DNA of 64,000 bases from Kalmusia sp. IMI 367209 (Eukaryota > Ascomycota > Dothideomycetes > Pleosporales > Didymosphaeriaceae). Each line of letters starts with the position of its first letter. Position 1 is the first letter of the stretch. Shown here in pieces: positions 22,062-32,754 of this stretch. The stretch covers positions 1,054,001-1,118,000 of the forward strand of contig JAPEUQ010000008.1 in NCBI GenBank assembly GCA_027946365.1, read 5' to 3'. The notes under the pieces were generated by a model. It had not been told where the DNA came from. It did no database searches and saw only the letters and a program-made list of their open reading frames with translations. The position numbers and the translations under genes were made by a program.

Positions 22062-23863
22062 TTAGACCTCCTCAACACGTTCGGGTCCCTTCTCGTGGAT
22101 CTGATCGCCGTGTTTCACGGCCTTAATCGCATCCTCTTCAAGGGTCATGCTCAAACCAATCTCACGCCTCGCCTCCGCAAGCATAATAGCGTCCTCCGCA
22201 CCAGTGCGACTCTTGAAGACGCGGTCCATCTCTTCCAATGTCGCGCCCTTAGTCTCTGGGAGCTGGAAGATGACCCACACAATACCGACTGCGAGGAACA
22301 CCGCGAAGAAAATGTACGTACCCCATGCCCAGGATTCGAGCATTGGCGGAACGAAGAAAGCGACGGCGAAGTTGTTGAGCCAGTTGGATGATGCGCCAAT
22401 TGACGCACCCTTAGCGCGGATAGATAGGGGGAAAATTTCCGATACAAGAGTCCATGATACCGGGCCCCAGGTCGCGCCGAAGGCACCGACGTAGATCCAG
22501 ATGAATGTGACGACGACCCAGCCTTGCGCCGAATATGTAACCCAGTCGTGTCTGAACTTTGCAACCATGACTCCAGCAATAACCATAGAGCAGAACATGA
22601 CAATTGAGCCAACGATCAACATAGGCTTGCGGCCGACCTTGTCGATAATAGCCATAGCTGGAAGCGTGCTGACGAAGAATACTACTCCGGTGACACCAGT
22701 TGCGAGAAGTGCTTGAGTGCCTCCAGTCAATCCAAGGGACAAGAAAATATTGCTGGCGTAGTAAATGATGGCATCAATACCGGACCATTGTTGGAAGAAC
22801 ATGACAAGCCACGCGGTAGCCACTCTCTTGAAGTTGTCCCAAGTACGCACAATTTGGTAGTACTGGGCAAACTCGCGGGTCCATACACTACCTGCTTCCT
22901 TAGCAGATAAGTTCGGGAAGTGTTTTTCATAGTTGCGCTGCTCGAAGAGAGCTTCGGCTTTGATCTCTTTGTATTCAATTTGGACGAGTTCGTGGTCGAT
23001 GGGGAGTTTTCGGAGGTAGCCGATGGTCTTGATGGCCTCCTCATCGCGACCCTTCTTGACGAGCCAACGCGGGGAGAATGGAAGCCACCAAATACCGCAA
23101 GCAAGAATAGCTGCCGGAATTCCTTGGACGATAGAGGGGAGCTGCCACGCGAGATTGTGTTGGGTTTCGCCAGTACCGCCAATATAGTTGCTAGCCAGAG
23201 TCAGCAGAATATTTCACGCAGGCATTGGCAAGGAAAACTCACGATCCATATCCGATCCAGAATGAAAGCATAATTCCCAAGATGGTGGCGAACTGGTAAA
23301 ACGAGACGATCAAGCCTCGCAATTCTGGCGCTGCGATTTCGGCGTTGTACAATGGGCCCACACCAGAGAAAGTGCCGACGCCCAAGCCAGTAAAGAACCT
23401 GCCAGCATACAGAAGACCGGGCTTATGATGACTGGCGCCAATGTAGAGATAGGATCCAAGAACAACCCAGCAGCAGGCGCTGAACATGGTATATTTGCGC
23501 GAAAAAACCTCACCGAGCACACCGGCTGATAACGAGCCGAGGATACCACCGAGCTGTAGGATGGAGGTCAACCAACCAGTCGCTGAGGAAGAGTTGACGA
23601 CGGATGGGAAGTTATCGATGAAACGGGTCATAACGAGTGACTGGCCGAGAACACCTTGTTGGTAGCCATATTCGAAACCTCCAAAGCTGAAACGAAGTTA
23701 GCTTGTGATAATGAGCAGAGGAAGCTGAAGATCCGTACGAAGCGAAGAAGGCGATGAGAAGAAGCTTCGGATTGTGCAGTAAAGTTCGCCATCTATTTTT
23801 GTATGCGGCCTGTGTGCGAACCTGCGCTGAAGTAACAGATGCGTTGCGAATAGTGGCGTCCAT
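22062..23863 (-). CDS. MFS sugar transporter (SP family)
   Basis: Exons 23863-23739, 23686-23243 and 23190-22062 join in phase through two 52-nt GT-AG introns to give 565 residues. The start is ATG 23863. Sugar-porter landmarks are present: GGFEYGYQQGVLGQ in segment 1, PFSPRWLVKKGRDEEA, QQWSGIDAIIYYA in segment 7, DKVGRKP, FPLSIRAKGA and the terminal ETKGATLEEMD. The 12-segment protein should sit in the plasma membrane and import hexose or a related polyol by proton symport; the sugar cannot be read. It converges on the Zn2Cys6 gene, with stop codons 247 bp apart. Confidence 0.92.
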
Positions 23864-26314
23864 ATTGTCGTTCGTTTTTCTATCCCAAGGCCGAACCGTT
23901 TGTCGAAATCGACAGCACCGACACCGATTTAATGCGGTGAGAAAAGTATTGAATAACAAAATTCGATCAGCGAAGCTCCTTCTTATACAGACTTGCCCGA
24001 AGTTGTCATTACCCGTCTCACGGGTCGCGTTCTATATCCATTCAGGTAGGCAACCCGCTAGCGGGACTCCACGGGGAGAATCATTCGTCGACCCCAACTG
24101 AGGAGAATGCGGGACCCCACATTCGACCCCGAACCTTGCAAATCTGCTCCATGCTGCTGCGACAAGGTTACAATCATGTGGGTATGTGAACATGCCGGTG
24201 TAAAAATTACCTCGACTGGTGGGATTAGCGCTGGTGGGTGGAGTTGCCCTATCGGACCGACCAGGTTGTTTGACGGTCACCTGAGAGTGGCTATGATTAC
24301 CCTTTTAGGACTCCACAAAGCTTGAAACCAACACAGGAAAAAGGATAATTATTAATTCGGTCGCCGACTTTTATGCTCATAGTTGAACCCCGTCTCCAAT
24401 CTTATAACAGGAGAAATACACAGAAGAGCTTCTTCGTTTAGTATTGAAGCTTAAAAGAGAGCAGCGACAAGGGTGTGTGTGCGAAGGATGCGAGCGCTTA
24501 CGCTTCCTGAATCGGGACACGCCGAGCCATGCGACGAGTCAGCGTAGAAGTCTATACATGCTCGTCATGATCGTAGACATGAACAATTGGTACGTAGTGT
24601 AGCGTCATCGAACGTTGGTGCTGTACATATTATGATCAGTGGAGGTATACTGAACGAAATGTCGCAGCTACTGGCTGCAAATACTGGTGTAGCTCGACTT
24701 ATTATGCATGCGACGCCCAATTGGCAGACCCGAAAATGAACTGCGTAAACATCGCATCCTGGTATTCCAATGTTATTGATTAATGGAAGACTATTATTAA
24801 TTGTGTAAGAGTTTTACAAGATCGCCGTTGTTATAAATGAGGCTTTGCTTTATCATGGGCATTTAAAAAAATCACACGGCAACTCAAAGTCTACTTTAGT
24901 ACCCCAGCTATAGTAATTATGGAGTGGGTAATTTGTGAGCAAATCATGTACACTTGGTTGATACAAATTCTCGAAGAATTTTGGCACTGACCCGGCAAGT
25001 TGGAAGGTAGAAGAACGCTCGCCACATTTACACATTCCATAGCTTTCACTTGATGTTAATTGTTCAACCATAAAGCTTGGTATCTCATCCGGTACCGACA
25101 TGTAATGAAGATAGGACGTTCGCAGCATGGGGTCTGCGGGTCGTTCATCGGCGTCTCGCCGATAAAGGTTTGAAATGTTGTGCTCACACCGAATTGAACT
25201 ATATAATTCTCACATTTTCGGATATGTAGCATGACCTTGCATTGAACTGTGCATGGTACCGAACTCCAGGATTTACACGTACCGCAAAATAGAACGCTGT
25301 TGCCCCAACGCCATCGTCCCTTCGTGTTCGTTCTAGGAACATCAAGCATCAGCTCATGCATTCTGTAGCACAGTGAATACTTGAAAATATGTAGTACTCT
25401 GTCCAGTAGTTGCCATCGAACGCTTGCGCAGAACCGATGTGCCGAGTGTAACGATCGTCGTCAGATGGTTCGCTGATTGGTCGACGACAGCCCGATAACC
25501 CTAAGGAGCCATGTAATCGTAGACCACTGCTTCTCGTGTCTCGCCACTGTTCGCTTTCATCAATTTTTCCTGTTGAGAGGGAGGCACAAGCGCATCCTGT
25601 ACATGCTTCGCTTCATCGGGAAACAGGTGCGCCTGCTCCTCCCGTGTCATATCTTCTAATTCGACTCGACGATGTGACCCCTGTATTCCATTCTAGTATG
25701 CCTTTGATGAAGCGATGGTCAAGGGCTGAGGTGTTGATGCTTGGGCAGGGACTTCTTTCTTGGCATTCGACACCAACGACAGGTAGTACTTCGCCCTTGT
25801 AAAGTTCGCCAATAGACCTTTTAGCAATTGATGAGAACACTTCTAATGTTCTCCCTATCGTGCACTTAGCTTCCATTCACGGTTGTCAAAATGACTGTAT
25901 AGCATACTCAGCTTCCCAATAAGTCCCATTGATGTAATCCATTATTTCTAAAGCCAGATAACTATGTAGGGTTAGAGCATTTGTTTCACCACATGTGGCA
26001 AGCCTGATATTAAGGAGTTCCTCGTGCTCTTGAATGGCTCGTTTACTTGTCTATCTTGAAAGAGAAAGTTCGCCTAATCAAACCGGTAAGCAGTCGTTAA
26101 AAGTGTACTTTGCGCCTTTGCTTTCAGTAATTTTGAACTCTCATCACAAAATTGACTGCCTTTTTTTTGTCTTCCCTTTGTACAATTTCACGAAAGCGAT
26201 AAAGTGATAGTACTTATCATACTCATATAGATATTCTTCCTCGGTTTCCCAAGTCTTAAATCATGTGAAACATCTTTTCGACAGTTTTTTGACCTGTTCA
26301 AATTCGCTGAAATG
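23864..26314. other. Gene-poor, AT-rich, decayed-looking region
   Basis: There is no intact gene here. The promoter of the sugar transporter occupies the first few hundred bases. Minus-strand frames at 25361-25056 (with cysteine pairs and GRWRWG), 25128-24853 and 25876-25613 read locally like protein but do not connect into a gene. They may be distal parts of the degraded STAND-type gene that follows, or independent relics. Confidence 0.45.
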
Positions 26315-27640
26315 TTAGGAACTACAGCTGAGGTCCATGAATGCGTTATGGAGCAGGATATTCTCATATCGAATCGAATCGTCAAGTATACCTTCAGCAG
26401 TCTTCATCAACGTCTCGCCAATCTGGGCAAGATTGCGATCGTAGATATCCATCCCAAATTGCGCAAACATTTTGGCCAGCTCCAAATTCAACAGTTCAAT
26501 AGAACTCTCTGCCCAGGCCAAAAAGCTCCACCTATAATGCTGGGAGAACCGATGAGTATATTCCTAGGCAAGTCTCGACTTTCCCATGCGTCCCATGCCA
26601 TAAACAATGACTATAATTGGCTCAGATTTATCGTTGGACGTTGCTGAAGCGTTCGAAAGTTTTATGGTTGGGTAAAGAAAACGATGAAGCTCCTGGAGAC
26701 TATCATTCCTGCCAAAGAACTCACCTAAATCTCCCTTTACTTGTTTAGGAAAATTCACCAATCGTGCTGCTCTCTTTGTTCGACGAGTCACGTCAGACAC
26801 GCTCCGACCCTATATCGAGGGCTTTTGTAAGTTCATCAAGGCAACATAGGGGAGAGGACCTGAATGCGAGTCGCGCGCCCTTTCAGTCTCAAAGTCAGAT
26901 TTGTCCTTGCGGGTGGGACACTGGAATCTGATATCGCAAGCTTTCTGGTCTGGTCTTTTGAGAAGTCTTTTGAGAAGTCTTTCTTTTTCTTTGAAAACGA
27001 ACCTCGAAGAACGAGCAATGTAACAATCGTGGAAATTGCTTTAACATACCTTGCTTGCCTGTGACCACATGCAACATTGCAGACAAATCAATCGTATGGT
27101 CGAGAAAGATTTCGTAAAGCTCCACGAAGGAATGGGGTAGCTTAGCAATATTCCAGATGTCACTAACGGTAGGTATAGCAATGCCTATCATTTGTTTTCG
27201 CCAAAACTAGATACCTCATTTAGGGCAGTTTCGCGGGGAAATGAATGGTTTATAGCCAGCTTGCAGAGTCACAGGCCGTCTCTCCATTTACAGTATTTCA
27301 AAAGTGGTACATATTTACAGACATTGATAGCTTGTTCCATAAAGAAATCATGCATGATCTGGCATGCTGGATGCATCTTGGAGCGCACATCCGAAGGTCC
27401 TCCCTCTTCCAACGAAAGATCGCAAGCGCTCTCGGGCCTCAGGATGATTCTGAAGCAAACTCTCTACTTTGGCATAGAACACGTCTGCATTAAGAAGACG
27501 GCCAGGGACAGGTAAGCCATGTCTATATAGCTCTCCTTGCTGGTCGCTGAGCACACTGGCTAGAAACGTGTCGAGTAGCGTAGTTGCCTGTATCGTGGCC
27601 ATAACTGTGCGTTGGCTGTAAATCGATGACTTCACCACAA
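26315..27640 (-). pseudogene. Degraded STAND/NB-ARC-type NTPase gene
   Basis: From 26800 down to 26315 one minus frame encodes an NTPase core: FFGRNDSLQELHRFLYP (the GR motif before NB domains), IIVIVYGMGRMGKSRLA (a Walker A loop of the GxxxxGK[S/T] type) and, after an in-frame TAG at 26566-26564, EYTHRFSQHYRWSFLAWAES, which continues the domain as in fungal NLR-like proteins. The TAG replaces the residue usually Gln or a similar amino acid there and fits a CAG-to-TAG transition. Minus fragments at 27191-26895 and 27638-27348 may be the N-terminal region. STAND proteins act in non-self recognition and programmed cell death. No intact gene can be assembled from what I see. Confidence 0.65.
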
Positions 27641-28141
27641 TGGCCCAGCTGGAGGATAGAAGGTCGTATTTGTAGGCATCTCAATCTACGTAAGACAAGG
27701 GAGGGTCGCTACAAAGTTGGAATGGATGGCGACATTGTTGGTGTCACGCCCGTCCACGTTTCCGGTCACCAATTGGTCAAGCGACACATGTTGCCCTAGC
27801 ACGTTGGGAACGTGCATGCATACAAGCTTGGCTGGCCTGTAGGCAGATGGCAGCCGTGGCTCGATAGCTCTTCTCCACCAAACTTGCCCCGCTTCTTGGT
27901 CAATTACGACTAGTTTGATCGCCGTTTGCGCCGCTTGTATGTGAAAGTTTACATGCGATACGTCCTTCGGCACAACTTAACTACTCTATCCTTTTACTTC
28001 GACCTATCAACAACTATCCAGTTGTAGTTCTTTGGATTCCCAAGCCTCAATAGATCCCCCCCTAACCCAGCTACGCTGGCTAGCTTTCGAATCCCTTCTC
28101 AGTGCTAATCTCAAGGCCATCTAAATCGATCTACAGAGAAC
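27641..28141. other. Upstream flank of two pseudogenes
   Basis: A minus frame 27973-27686 of 95 codons has no recognisable domain. The segment just before 28142 looks like the leader of the beta-lactamase-fold pseudogene. Confidence 0.35.
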
Positions 28142-29749
28142 ATGGAGCTCGTCAAGCGCCTCGCAGCCGTCCGGCCCACCATTGAAGAGGTGCTTATTCT
28201 AACTGGCACGGCTGGCATAAAATACGGTGTAATCCATCGCGGCTATATTGTTCACACTGAGAGTTTTGGATATCGTGATACAGATCAGAAGTTGCCCGTA
28301 GATGAAGATACTATCTTTCAGGTGGCATCCCTCACAAAGAACATGTTAGCTGCAGCAGTAGGGATGCTTGTTGAAGAGGGAAAGTTACGCTGGGACACAC
28401 CCATCAAAGATGTTCTCCCTGATTGGAACATTCGGGACCCCACTGTGCACCATTTGACTACTATCACTGATTGTCTATCCCACAGAACCGGCCTCCAAAT
28501 GAACAATTACTGGCTCGAGAGCAATAACAACATCGTCATACCCGCTACGGACAGCATGAAGCTGATCAACGGCCTCAAGCCTGTTTATTCATTTCGGGGC
28601 CGCCATCAATACAACAATCTCGGTTACGAGATCATAGGGCACGCCATACGGCAAGTGTCAGGACAGACATGGAACGATACTCTTTCAGTCTCGCCTATTC
28701 AACAGTTTGGGTATGAGTCGAACAGGAACACATCAAGGTTTCGCCGAAAAGACAACGTCTCAAAGGCCTATGGAGCGTTAAGCAACGGGACTCCAGTGCG
28801 AATTGGCGACGCCCATATTGGCGACAATACCGTAGCAGGCTCCGGGGGCGGTGTGCGAAGTACACTAAATAACATGCTTAAATCGACGAAAGCTTGGCTG
28901 GATGCAGCTCCACATCAATTCGAAAACCGTGTAACGGCCACGTCGGGATTGCCTTTGACGCAAGCTATAATGTCCGCTCAGATCTCCATCGGCTCGCCGT
29001 CTTACCACGAAACCTCCTATGCTATGGGATTCGCTAGGACATAGGTGCCTGGACCTATGGGCGCAATTGGGCTCAATGGATTTTGGTTGCCTGAGCTAGC
29101 TGGTGCTTCAAATGGCTTCCCTATTGTCGGCAAATCCGGCCCATCCCAACTCGTAGTATACCATCAAGGTGGTAACCCGGGAACGCTCGCCGCCTACAAG
29201 CTTTTACCAGAGACACAGAGCGCCGTAGTAGTACTGTGAAATACTCTAGCTCTTGTCGATGTTGCTGACTAGGTAGGCCAAATTGTCTTAGAATCACTTC
29301 TGAATGAGCCACAGAAGAATAATTACCTGCAAATTACAAAAGACACCGTCAGCCGGGCCCTGGCCTGGTATCCAAGTATGCACAAAGAGCTTCTGGAAAA
29401 TCGTTCGTTAGAGGTATCACGAGACTTGGATCAATACATTGGCGTTTACTGGAACGATGTGAAAACCGTTCATCTCGACATCTCGTTGACGGACGGTCAG
29501 CTCAATCTCATATTTCAAGGACTTCCAAATGAGATTTGGCCATGACGCCACTGGAACGAAGACATATTTACCTGGCTTCCAGATTCTCGAGATGCTATCG
29601 CAAGCAGAGGAAGGTTCACTTTCCAGAGTCCAGACTACTACAAGATCAAGTTCGGTGTAACCAAAGAAGGCAAGGTGGAAAATTTGACACGGATCCACGA
29701 AGGCTGGAATTTGACTGAAGGAGAGACATTCTACAAAGCAGACACTTAA
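28142..29749 (+). pseudogene. Beta-lactamase-fold serine hydrolase pseudogene (class C/DD-peptidase family)
   Basis: One uninterrupted reading phase from ATG 28142 to TAA 29747-29749 (536 codons) contains four in-frame stops: TAG 29042-29044, TGA 29237-29239, TAG 29270-29272 and TGA 29543-29545. There is no frameshift. All three family motifs survive: SLTK (SxxK, nucleophile) near residue 63, YNN (YxN) near residue 159 and HQGGN (HxG) after the first stop. The family covers fungal esterases, acyltransferases and peptidases. Two or more stops fit C-to-T or G-to-A change typical of RIP, and the neighbouring NTPase relic is similarly damaged. Rescue by introns is unlikely because the protein reads straight through each stop. 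Confidence 0.88.
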
Positions 29750-31013
29750 GAGCGAGCACCCAAACCTAGGCCGAAGCCCAACTGGTGATCCTGAAAGCCG
29801 CAGCAGTGGTTATGTTAATCTAGGGCACGCTTTGCAGTCAGGGAGATGGAGCTCCCTCCTATGTGTCGCTCACCCAGAATCAACCGCCGACCCACAAAAA
29901 GTCTTGGCATTGAAAATCACAGCCATGGCGCGGCCGAAGTCGCCCATACTATACAGGCACGCTTGGAACGAGCTAGAGGGCAAAAAAGCCCCCTACCACT
30001 CACCTTGTTATATCTTCTTTATGCAAAACTCATGAAAAACTTACAAAGCTTACAAAAACACATAACGCATCACAGATCTAAATCAAGAAGCCCTTTTTGC
30101 GCAAAACCGTGTCCAGGGCCAGCGATACACACTAAACCACACTCAGGACTAGAATCACACTGCCTCAGATGAGAATCAATACCATACCATGCCATACAAT
30201 ACCAAACCAAGAGCGAGCACAGATGACAAATGGGCAGCAGGCTTCAATCAATGACTCAAAATTCAGTTTACTGATTATTCATTGGTCATCTCGCCGATCT
30301 CTCGTTATGACAGGGGCCGTGTAATGTGCGGATGAACGAAAAAAGAGGCCCTGAAGTATGTTAGAGGAGACACAAGCCATCAGTTGGCTGGCTCGATGTT
30401 TGGCTTTTCCACTATCATCCGCAGCTGGCAGCGAGCTGTAGCACGGCTGCACTGAGAGTTTCTTTGCTCGATAAAGTTAGTGGTAGGTACAGTAATCAGA
30501 GCCAACAAAGATCGTCTTCTTGTTGCGGTGATTTCGCTTTAGTGTATCATTATCAAAGCCGTTATCGTCTCCTAGGCTGTCAAAGACACTATAGCATGAC
30601 ACAGTATGATCTCGGAAGTAGACTCAGTACCCCGCACCAGATAATAAATTCCCATTCAAATGGCTGTACGTGTGCATGGAGTGGACACGGTAAAGCTTTC
30701 TCGTTTCCACATTCTCCGCGTTCTGTAGTGCATTTTTCCGACATTTTTGCGGACACCCCGCTTTCCCCCACACCAAGTGGGGACGGACTGGAGACGCGCG
30801 TGTTACCATTGAGTAGGGCAAACAAATTTCACGACTATCACCTGAATCATGATAGCGATTTATTTGCTCGATCTCTATGTTTGTGCTGTCTCCATCACTC
30901 CCACAATCACTCCCCACATTCCTCTTATCCTGCTCCATTTTCTCCGAAAAAGACGGCCATAATCGTTTGTTGAAATTTGATATACCACGTAGAGTACCAC
31001 TCAATCGTCCAAA
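29750..31013. promoter_or_regulatory. Upstream region of the GH35 gene
   Basis: There is no credible gene in these 1.26 kb. A degenerate repeat of ACCATACCA-like units lies at 30178-30211. An inverted CreA-type pair lies at 30766-30782 and a CCG-N9-CGG everted pair at 30738-30752. Confidence 0.45.
30766..30782. promoter_or_regulatory. Inverted pair of CreA-type SYGGRG sites
   Basis: CCCCAC and GTGGGG face each other across five bases, 232 bp before the GH35 start. GTGGGG fits the CreA consensus SYGGRG, and closely paired CreA sites are the functional form in Aspergillus. Repression of the GH35 gene by glucose is the predicted effect. Confidence 0.45.
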
Positions 31014-32726
31014 ATGACAGCCACGCAAATCCCGCATCTGCGGAAGACGAAGACATCCTCGCAGCTGATCGTAAACGGCGAACCTTTCCTCATGCTCAGC
31101 GCTGAGCTACACAACTCGACACTCAGTTCAGCAAAATACATGCGCGATGACAAGGTCTGGGAGAACATGCGCGCAATGCATTGCAACACGCTTCTTGGAT
31201 CTATCTCTTGGGAACAGATTGAGCCCGAAGAGGGGCGCTTTGACTTCAGCAACATTGACGAGGTCATCTTAGACGCGCGGAAGCACGATATGAAGCTCGT
31301 GCTCTTGTGGTTTGGAAGCTACAAGAATGCGCTTAGTACGTACGCACCGGCGTGGGTAAAGAAGGATGTCAAACGGTTCCCGAGAGCACATGTTAGCGAG
31401 GCGGGAGCAAAGACAAGAACGGAGGAGTATGTGAGCCCATTTTGCGAAGCAGCTTGGACGGCAGATGCGAAGGCGTTTGCAACTTTGATGAGGCACTTGA
31501 AGGAGTTTGACGCGGCATATAGTACTGTCGTCATGGTACAAGTCGAGAACGAGACCGGAATTTTAGGCGACTCTAGGGATCGCAGCAAGATCGCCAACAA
31601 GAGATTCGCTGAAGCTGTGCCGAAAGATTTAGTCGAAGCACTACAGTCACACAAGAACCTGCATCCAGAGTTCGTCAAACGTTTCCCCAGTATTAAGAGT
31701 ACCAAGGCAGGCGAGGGATCTTGGGCCGATGTCTTCGGAGCAGACGACTTGATCAACGCCGACGAGATGTTCATGTCAGATGCGATCTCCCGATACGTCG
31801 AGAAGGTCGCCGCAGCCGGCAAGGCCGAATATCCTATCCCACTTTACGCCAACGTTTGGCTTAACTTCGACGATCCCGCCGCACTCGATCTCACCGACCT
31901 ACCTGTCGTCGTCGGTGGTGGAGCAACAGCAGGCGTTTATCCGTCGGGTGGCCCCTGCCCACACACGGTGGATGTTTGGAAACATAATGCGCCGTCTCTA
32001 GACTTCATTGCTCCCGATCTTTACTTCCACGATTACGAGAGTACTTGCAAGAACTACCGCCATAATGACCAAGTCTTCTTCATACCAGAACAGAGGCGAG
32101 ATGAAAAGGGTGTGCGAAGAGTATGGCTCGCATATGGCACATACCTTGCGCTCGGGTGTTCGCCGTTCGGAGCAGACTCTGAGCCAGCAGAGGTCAGCGC
32201 TCTGACGAAGCATTACAAACTCATCCACTCGGTTCGTAAGCAGATTCTGGATGCACAGGCCAACCGACCTGAGGATATAATGGGTTTCTTCTTCGATGAA
32301 TTCAAGGAGGGTGAGAAGGTGAAAGAGAAAAGCTGGAAAAAGAAGATGGGTGGCTTCGAAGTCATCATAGATCGCGCTTTCGTGTTTGGAAAGCCTGGTC
32401 CTGGCGCCGGCATAGTCATTCATCAAGGCGATGGCAAATTCTTGTGCGTTGGTTGGGGATTCAATGTGTACTTCAGAAGTACAAATCCGAAGTCGACGTT
32501 CACAGGTATACTGCACGCAGAGGAGAAAGAGGTCAACCCTGAGACCTGTGAGCTGAGTACCCTGAAAATTCTTGGTGGCGATGAGACGAGAAGCGGAGAA
32601 TTCCTCATCATGCCCAACGAGGATCCAGATTATGGAGGCTTCCCAATCGCGGTCACTATCCCTTCACGGACCATGATTGCGGAATGCTGGGCGTATAGTA
32701 TTGAAGAAGAGGAAGATGATTTGTAG
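31014..32726 (+). CDS. GH35 beta-galactosidase with DUF5597-type C-terminal domain
   Basis: An intronless frame of 570 residues without a signal peptide, so probably cytosolic. The (beta/alpha)8 catalytic domain spans about 15-400: LIVNGEPFLMLSAELHNS and SWEQIEPEEGRFDF are GH35 landmarks, VENE gives the acid/base Glu180, and PEQ gives the likely nucleophile Glu359. The C-terminal domain (about 410-560), a beta-rich module, matches the DUF5597 arrangement of GH35 enzymes in fungi and bacteria. The enzyme should hydrolyse terminal beta-galactosides. Its 3' end lies 28 bp from the convergent end of a Zn2Cys6 gene, with a sugar permease beyond, forming a utilisation cluster. CreA-type sites lie upstream. 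Confidence 0.93.
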   Translation: MTATQIPHLRKTKTSSQLIVNGEPFLMLSAELHNSTLSSAKYMRDDKVWENMRAMHCNTLLGSISWEQIEPEEGRFDFSNIDEVILDARKHDMKLVLLWFGSYKNALSTYAPAWVKKDVKRFPRAHVSEAGAKTRTEEYVSPFCEAAWTADAKAFATLMRHLKEFDAAYSTVVMVQVENETGILGDSRDRSKIANKRFAEAVPKDLVEALQSHKNLHPEFVKRFPSIKSTKAGEGSWADVFGADDLINADEMFMSDAISRYVEKVAAAGKAEYPIPLYANVWLNFDDPAALDLTDLPVVVGGGATAGVYPSGGPCPHTVDVWKHNAPSLDFIAPDLYFHDYESTCKNYRHNDQVFFIPEQRRDEKGVRRVWLAYGTYLALGCSPFGADSEPAEVSALTKHYKLIHSVRKQILDAQANRPEDIMGFFFDEFKEGEKVKEKSWKKKMGGFEVIIDRAFVFGKPGPGAGIVIHQGDGKFLCVGWGFNVYFRSTNPKSTFTGILHAEEKEVNPETCELSTLKILGGDETRSGEFLIMPNEDPDYGGFPIAVTIPSRTMIAECWAYSIEEEEDDL

Positions 32727-32754
32727 TAAAGTTATATAGTTCACTCATCCGATA

